Positions 56,603 through 64,000 of a DNA stretch of 64,000 bases are shown one piece after another. The DNA is from Aphis gossypii (lineage: Eukaryota > Arthropoda > Insecta > Hemiptera > Aphididae): positions 61,976,351-62,040,350 of the forward strand of contig NC_065533.1 of assembly GCF_020184175.1 (NCBI RefSeq), written 5' to 3'. The notes under the pieces are model-generated. The model worked only from the letters and a program-made list of their open reading frames with translations. It ran no database searches and was not told where the DNA came from. How positions within the stretch are numbered: the first letter of the stretch is position 1; every line of letters begins with the position of its first letter. The translations under genes and the position numbers were made by a program.

Positions 56603-59336
56603 AATCAAACTCTGTTTTATCTGTTGTTTTATTTTTATAATATATTATTTTAACAATTAATCAGATTATAAGTTTTAACATAATTTTGTTAAGAGAGAAT
56701 AAGAATATTAAAAATACAATCAAACTATTACTAATTTGTGTTATGTAAAATTTTTAAAAACTAATTTTTTTGTAGTTTGAATAAAATAAAATATATACTG
56801 ATAATATATTGTTATTATTAAATAAAAAAGTACTCCTTTTTTATTTTATAATTAAAAATAAATTTGATTATGTTGTGTGCATTTAATGTATTATAATGTC
56901 TACATAAGGAGACATTTGTTAGGTATACAGCGTTGTTGTAAATGACATATATATTTAGCTTGTATAACTATACATTTTGTTATAATAGATAATTATGAAT
57001 GTATTTTACCAGTTTTAAAAATAATATAGAAATACATAGGTATTAACTTATTATTTATTGATTATTATCATAATATAAAGAAATATATTATATTTCAAAA
57101 AGTAAGATACCTCCTTTTACTTAACCTTACTTTAATTTTAACAGTTATGCGTAAAACACATAATATCTATGATAAATATTAGTTTAATTGCTTCGTATAA
57201 TTTACTATTGAATGAATTTTATAAAAAATTTACACAATTTGTATTATTTACATAGATATCTAAGTAATTATACAATAATTACAAATCAAACTATGTTATT
57301 TCACAGATTTGATGATCTATAATATATATATTAATTATTAGTATAATTAATATTTAGGTATAAGCAGTAACTTTAATTAATGTTTAGTTCGTGGTAGGTA
57401 TACATAGTAATTAAAAATATTACAGCGGCATTTAAGTCAAGTACTTTATGTTAATGCGATGTATCACAGACGAACGTTCATAAAGTTTATACAGAAAAAT
57501 TGCGCTCGAAAATATGAGAAATAATTTTCGGCCATCCACCGATTATTATAAGTGTGCGTGGCTTGAAAAGTTGTACATAGGGAATAGGTAATCTATATGC
57601 ACTCTATGATCAGTAAAACATATTACTTGTCCGCAACCTTCCCCTTTTCGTAAACTTTTTTAATAGCATGACTAGCATTGATGGGATGTACTTGATAACT
57701 ATGATGTATATCAGAGCTTGGATTTAATTTCAAATATCGATAAAAATAGTTAAAAACTTTAAAAAAAAATCAAGTTATATCAAATTCCAAAATTTTTGTT
57801 AAAATATTCAAAATTTATAATATTAACATTGAAAATGTATATATGATTTTCAAAATTTATACCGAAATTAAAAAAAAAAACACTGCATTATTGTGTCCCT
57901 GTAACTCGTAAGTCTTAAGTACCTCTACTAAGTCTGGGGTTCGACTCGTACATTATTTAAGCATTAGACCGCAATTCATTTACACCAAACACAATATAAA
58001 CCTGTATAATGGGTTTGAAAAAAGCCTGTAGTTTATGTCTTTGTATCAAGTAAAATATAATTAAACTTAAATAGTTTTTTAAATAGATATTTAAAATACT
58101 TATAATTCTTTTTTGTAGATATGATTAGTTAATTGTACTTTAAACTATGAATAAACTATTGCCGGATTAACTAGGCAATAACAAAAAACACTCAAAAAAA
58201 CATTGATGTAACATTAACTATAGACGTAAATGAGCTATTAAACACCCATTTAAAAATTAGTTATTTCTTATAATAATTATTGTCCCTCCTTCATTCCTTT
58301 AGAAACCTTCGATTGCGCTATTGAATGCTATCATCATTATGTATAATGAGTCATTAATGGTTATACGTACTACAATTTAATAATATACAATCGATTCCGC
58401 TTAAGAAAGACAACCGCTTATTCTGGACAATTCTTCAATTACGAAAACAAATTTATGTTTGTAGGGTAAACGATCACCATTTATCCGGATAACTGGGACA
58501 TTTTTATCGAGTATATTAAAAGATCTAAGTCTGATATTTATGATCGACTCCCGTAATCGATTATTAGATTAAATTTATGTTAAATACATTTTTTCTTATC
58601 GTATGTTCAAATGTGATGGATTTAACTATTTGGCAGATATAGAAGTATACTTAAATAAATACAAATAAGTAATCATTATAGTATTTTTCATTATTAATAT
58701 TGTAGGTATAAACGATATGTTGACTAAGTATTTAACATTACAATTAATTGATCTTATTTGTCGTCATAGGTATAAAATGGCATTTTACTTCGTTTCCATA
58801 TTATATCACGTCTTTTAAAGATTTAATCATTACTAAATATATTTATTTTTTAACTTGGCTTTTTTTTACACGGAGTTATAATGAAGTGTTTTTGGTGTGA
58901 TATCTGCTATTTTTTTTATAAAATAAAACACACCCATTATAGTGATCTACTCTATGTCAGAAGTTCACTCAATATTTACTGTACATCAGTGTTACCACTT
59001 GATCACCTTTTTTTTATATTTTATAGGTATGTATTATAATGTATTGTTTTTAATATCGATTCGGAGAAATGCGTAAAAAGTGTTCGGGAAAATTTCATTT
59101 CGGCTGACTACATTATAAAACCTTATACAGCTATTATATAGTTCCCAAGCAGTACAATTTACGTTTAAAATTATTAAAATTAACAAATTTAAGTAACTAA
59201 AATATATAATCGAAATGTAAGATGAATTAAAGTTCACATATGAACAAAATTGTGCTCACCTCTAGAAGTAGGTCTGTGTGTCACCTACGCTCCGTCCAAC
59301 TATCTGGTCGGACACTCCTATCATCAATATAGTAAT
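56603..59336. other. AT-rich region, no gene
   Basis: Contains a possible dispersed repeat at 58312-58400 (related to 63543-63640), repeat-family words at 57720-57870, and a GGTTCGACTC box near 57940 that is not part of a tRNA fold. A consensus donor on - (CTAGAG|GTGAGC near 59256-59268) could mark a UTR exon but no coding is evident. Confidence 0.4.
58312..58400. repeat. Dispersed repeat partner A
   Basis: TATTGAATGCTATCATCATTATGTATAATGAGT is closely matched at 63549, followed in both by a block with TATACG.A.TACAAT.TAATAATAT. The quoted match is over about 80 bp. Confidence 0.6.
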
Positions 59337-59954
59337 CAGTGGCGGCTCGTGTGTTTGAAAGTGAGAGGACGATATAAAATTGCTTATTTATGGAAATTTA
59401 TTCAAAGTATCAAACACAATTAGTATTAATAATAGTTATTTAATATGTATAAATTATTATATAATAATTATATATTTAGGTATATTTAGTTATTATGTTA
59501 CGACCGTACAAAGTAATTAATAAACATACGCAAATTCGAAATCCATGCACTTGTCGCGCGATTAAAATCATTGCCACGGCGAGGCGGCAGTATTATTATT
59601 ATGTTCCCCTTCTTAGTTTTTGTATTCGGATCATAGTTTTGACGAGCGACTTTTAACATCGCCCAAGCATCACACATTCACTGCTCGCGGGTCCCATAAA
59701 ATTGTTATTTGTTATCGATTCTCAAAAGCTACAGACCCTACAGTGTTGAATGATTTATTTTTAAACTCCCATTATTTGATAATGTTTTCATAATATTTAT
59801 TAGTATAAGTATAGGGAACACAATTTTTTATTTTTGACAATATTATACTACAATATGAATTTGAAATTTGATATTAAACTTATAAATTAGTAATAAATGA
59901 TAATTTTAAAAGGGGGGCGATCGCGCAATCGCCCCTATCTACAAGCCGCTACTG
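59337..59954. mobile_element. hAT-type MITE, 618 bp, aged
   Basis: Ends CAGTGGCGGCT and AGCCGCTACTG (one mismatch). The flanking 8-mers ATAGTAAT and ACAATAAT match at 6 of 8. Internal sequence includes GC-rich words near both ends and no ORF. Confidence 0.7.
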
Positions 59955-62900
59955 ACAATAATAAAATATAATTTTTTTTAGTAAGTTGTTAGTATTCAGA
60001 AGGCTGAATGAGTCAAGTTGTTTTTAGTTTTTATATAATTTACTAAGTTATAAATTGTTATAGCAAGAGTATAACGTTATAATATAATTATAAATTATTT
60101 ATATTAATTTATTTTAATTGTTGTTGATGAGTATGTTTCAATTGGTTTTATCAACAAAGAGTTGTGTTGGTGAATATATTATTTAAAATATTAAGCCCAA
60201 TGTCTGTGAAATGTTGTCACCCAGGTACCCCCCTAAATCATGCACTGATCGGACAAACTAACATACATTATAGTGAGAGGCATTTTTCTTGTTTTCTAAA
60301 AATGTCCGTTTAAATGATATTAAGATAGATCGTACACCACTCTAGCGAGTCTATCATCGATGTAGTGGTGATGAGTGATGACGACTGTAAACCAGTATGC
60401 TATTAGGTATCGTGCTGTTCCTTGTTTTGTTTTTATTATTATCTACGAGTACTTGTCTTATACTTGGAAACGTGCTCGGTTTAGGGGAAAAAACGAATAT
60501 CAAGTATTTTAAAGTAGTAAACATTTTATTTGAAGCGTGATTCACATACAATATACATGTATTATATTATAGAATAAATACGATAAATATTTAGTGGTTG
60601 AAATACGTAGGTACTGTTTTTTAAGATTTTATAATAATAAGAATGGCTCGTAATGAATGCTCTTAAAAATTAAATTAACTAAATATATATTATATGAACC
60701 TTAAAAAATACAAATATTATTTAAAAATATCTACCTATCATTTTTTTCTAATAGATAATTATTAATTTTTAATAATACATTTTTCAATCATAAACAACAA
60801 ACAGCAGAACCGATATTTTTATTTTTTTATCCATACCAATATTCCAATATTAATACAATTATATTGACTGTCTAAAGTCTGAATATAATATTTATTTAGC
60901 AAAAATATCATTACCTATAGACTTAATTTACATATAAATACAAATTAAAGCCAATACCTACATAAATATAAATTATACCCGGGTTGCAATTTACAAGTAA
61001 AATTTAGAATCGGATGCAATTCACAGCGATCCACTAATAAAAAATAACACATATTATGAACGTCAGGTCCTAATTTGACAATTTAGAGAAAGTATATACG
61101 GAGTATGTGTATAAAAACCCTATAGTTAAAGTAGTAACTAAAAAAGTGAAGGTTTAGGGATTATTAATAGTATTAATGGTGTTAAAATATAATATTTTAA
61201 GATAAACTAAAGAACAATAATAATAAATTATATCTAACATCCGTATTAAAATATAGTAGGTACCTATATACCTATATTTGACCAAATCCACACACTGACA
61301 TAACCATATCGTGTTTTACTGTTTATAACTATTGTCTGTTATTAGAACATTAATGCAATTTATACCTTATTAGTTATTAAGCTCAAAACTAACAGAATTT
61401 AAAGAAAAATATTTTATTTATTATTATTTCTACTTTAAAAATATATAAAATGGGACAAATAGACAACAATAAACATTAATTACACTATTAGAATTTAAAT
61501 TATTTCCAATATAACTTTAAATCTCAAAATTTTTATTTATTCATTGAGTTATTGAATAAATTAATACCTAACATGAATAACATGATTAATAATGTTCATA
61601 TTTACAATTTTTTATTTTATATGTTCTTTCAAATTATATTTTATTATTATTATACGTGGATTAGTGATTATATTATTTCTATATAAAAATGAGTACATAG
61701 GTAGATAGTTAAGTGTTTATTATATTAAGTTTAATATACTAATAATTTATTGTACACATCTACAATTATTAATCAATGATGATATCATTGATAATTGACA
61801 CTATTATAACATGACATTTGAAAGTGTCAATAATGTCATAGTGTTTATAAAATATAATAATATATAGGTTCAAGTATACCTGCACGAATATTTTAAATTA
61901 TTACAAAATAACTATAACTGTTATTCTTTGTTGTTAATTTCATTTCATTATATTTCAACTTAAAAAGTCTTTAAATAAAACTTGGTTTCTAATGTCTTAT
62001 ATTTTTCACATTTTATAGTAACAGTATAAAAACTGTAAACTACAGTAAAAACCCTTGTATTAAATTATCCAGCTTTAGCTATATGAAAATCAAACACAAT
62101 ATATTTTTAACTAAAAAATAATGTGAAAATAGTCAAGATTAAGATTTATTTTGTTAAAATAAAATTCAAAATTCAAATGCTTATAAAAAATTTTAAAATC
62201 AAACAAGTAATAATGTTTATCAAATTATTATTTGATACATTAGCCAGTAAACTTACATTTAATAATAGTAATAGTTTATTACAACAGTAAAGTTGTATAC
62301 TTATTTAACAATAGCCACACGTCGCAGACGTTAGCCGGATCTCAAAGAATGATAGTTATATTAGAGTGGTCTGATTTTAAGAAATAACTGTTTAATATAA
62401 ATTATAGCTATCCAGAAATAAAGGGTCGTACCGTTTACACAATATTCAACTGTACGTGTACTGTGCATAGTGCATACAGCATAAATGCATAATCTATTAT
62501 TCTTTACGAAACGAAAAAAATATTTCGTTGGCATGCCATTTAAAATTGACGCCAATTTACTTTATTTCTCGCTATGATATGCAATAAACTTCTTTTAACA
62601 TTTATCTACATATTATTATATCCAACCAAAACTTATAATATTGTTAAAACATTATCATCTCATTCATCTTCAAAATATAATTTTTGGGATACACGATTTA
62701 GCCATTATATATAGATATAGAACTATAGACGGTACATAACTATAGTAGCTATAGTAGATACGTGTAAGTTACAACGAAAGACCATTATTTTAACATTAAA
62801 TCCAAAATAGCCAATAGGTGAAATGCTTCATCAAAAAAATATAGTCATATATAACGTTACGATTACGGCGTTTATAAAGTATTAAGTGTTATTTATAATA

Positions 62901-63542
62901 ATACATTGGTTTGAGAAATGAAATAAAAAGTAGAATAATTCATAAAAAAAGGTGAATCCGAAATAATAAGTACCAAAAAACTTAAGTATAATAATATAAT
63001 TTATTAAAGATTGTTTAAGCATGTAATTTTAGAGGAGTAGGTAAAATAAAATATGTTAATGCGTATTTTTTGTTTTAAAATCATTATATCATTTTTTTCA
63101 TACATTACAGTAAGAATTTATTTAGTAAGTATTTATTTTCAATTTCAAATACTGATCACAGTTCCTGTTAGTTGTTACACCTTTTGAAGATAAAAGATCA
63201 TTTTTTACAATTAAATACAGAAGAAACTTTATACCCTAATTAAAACTAAGTTGATTAAAGGCTCTTAACGTGCAGTATGATATCAATTTGAAGCCAGAAG
63301 AAAAAATACGTTGCTTAGCTATTTCAAAACATCCTTTGAACTTCATACATTATAATTTTTTTTTAATTTACTTGTTTTTTGTTAATAACATTTTTTCTTA
63401 TTTATACAAAAACACACTATTTACATTAACGGTAGGTACATCGTTTATGATATTGATTATAATAATTAAAATAAATTTACTATTTTTATTTAAAATAATA
63501 ATTGTTATTTTTTATAATATTTGCCCCTTAAAATACTTATAG
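59955..63542. other. AT-rich region, no gene
   Basis: No convincing coding sequence. Short palindromes (ATCAATGATGATATCATTGAT near 61772) and repeat-family words at 62040-62190 (CCTTGTATTAAATT, AATTCAAATGCTTATAAAAA). The 90-codon frame at 63270-63542 is AT-driven and rich in Phe/Ile/Leu; I do not call it. Confidence 0.45.
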
Positions 63543-64000
63543 TTGCACTATTGAATTCTATCATCATTATATATAATGAGTAATTATTATTAGTCATTAT
63601 TAATAATCACTATACGCATTACAATATAATAATATATTTAAACTGCTTCGAACAGCTTATTATTGTTACTAGGCAGTAGTCACACCAATACAAATAAAGC
63701 TGATAAAATAATATATTAAATTTGGATTTACATTGTTAATCAATCGACTTACAACCGTATGTGGGATTGCTTACAATTTTCAAGGTTCCAGGACATTTGC
63801 GGTCGGCTCCTTTTACGTGCTGTTTGCGGTCAATTTATTTTTATCTACTTGATAGATAAATATTAAATTATGCAATTATGTATAATAATATACTATATTG
63901 ATAGGTTAGGCTTTTCCAAGCTTAGGACTGGCAGTAATTTTTACTGGCGCGTTTAAAAGATTATTATTTATTATTATTATTATTTTCATTATTATTATAT
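63543..64000. repeat. Dispersed repeat partner B and AT-rich end of window
   Basis: 63543-63640 matches 58312-58400. The remainder is AT-rich, ending in TTATTATTATTAT microsatellite. Confidence 0.5.

Noticed and set aside
57930..57960. GGTTCGACTC box resembling a tRNA T-arm
   Set aside because: No A box, acceptor stem or anticodon arm could be paired around it; not called as a tRNA or SINE.
63270..63542. 90-codon hydrophobic frame near the right end
   Set aside because: Composition is what AT-rich DNA gives by chance (Phe, Ile, Leu, Tyr, Asn); no homologous motif.

Overview
This window looks like repeat-rich nuclear DNA from an aphid or close hemipteran relative. It is very AT-rich. It contains an interstitial run of the arthropod telomere pentamer CCTAA/TTAGG, spliceosomal introns with AG|GTAAGT-type signals, and a dense mixture of eukaryotic transposons: PIF/Harbinger, P element, hAT, a LINE, an LTR element with a baculovirus-F-like envelope, and protein-primed type-B DNA polymerase relics. 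I cannot name the species from sequence alone.

Layout. 0-3.5 kb: a PIF/Harbinger element cut by the left edge, with the end of a Myb/SANT-like accessory gene (+) and a two-exon HARBI1-type transposase (-) whose DDE residues are intact. 5-9.2 kb: a two-exon unknown gene with a G-run frameshift, followed by a decayed type-B DNA polymerase. 10.5-13.2 kb: a hAT relic carrying a 5'-truncated LINE in an intron (13-bp target duplication), then the C-terminal part of an older P-type transposase. 13.8-15.1 kb: another polymerase N-terminal relic (-) with a CxxC-containing gene upstream. 15.8-17.1 kb: a spliced gene of unknown function whose first exon-intron unit has been triplicated. 17.4-19.7 kb: a hAT transposase split by about 1.2 kb that contains 16 tandem 18-bp units. 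20.05-24.45 kb: a nearly complete THAP/P element with 31-bp terminal inverted repeats, a 9-bp flanking direct repeat and one frameshift.

25.4-32.3 kb is the most unusual part. It is the 3' half of an LTR retroelement ending in a polypurine tract and a 697-bp LTR. It holds a truncated envelope copy with a different membrane anchor, an unrecognised ORF, a longer F-like envelope with one frameshift, a predicted DEDDh exonuclease and a small ORF. Each of the last four ORFs sits just after a good splice-acceptor sequence, and the first two acceptors have the same phase. That resembles a complex retrovirus with accessory genes made from spliced RNAs. gag and pol are absent here. Polymerase-B fragments lie on both sides, so the element may have landed inside one.

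33-38.6 kb holds diverged relatives of the LTR and an interrupted array with a roughly 435-bp period. 38.8-39.7 kb is the clearest host locus: a two-exon DMAC1/DUF4536-like gene (-) beside a GC-rich probable bidirectional promoter. 41.7-54.2 kb is dominated by one dispersed repeat family and a 3.8-kb tandem duplication with a chimaeric junction typical of unequal crossing-over. The duplicated unit carries a FLYWCH-like fragment disrupted by a hAT-type MITE. 56.1-56.6 kb is a four-exon gene whose introns are all phase 2. From 56.6 kb to the end I see only AT-rich sequence with MITEs and dispersed repeats.
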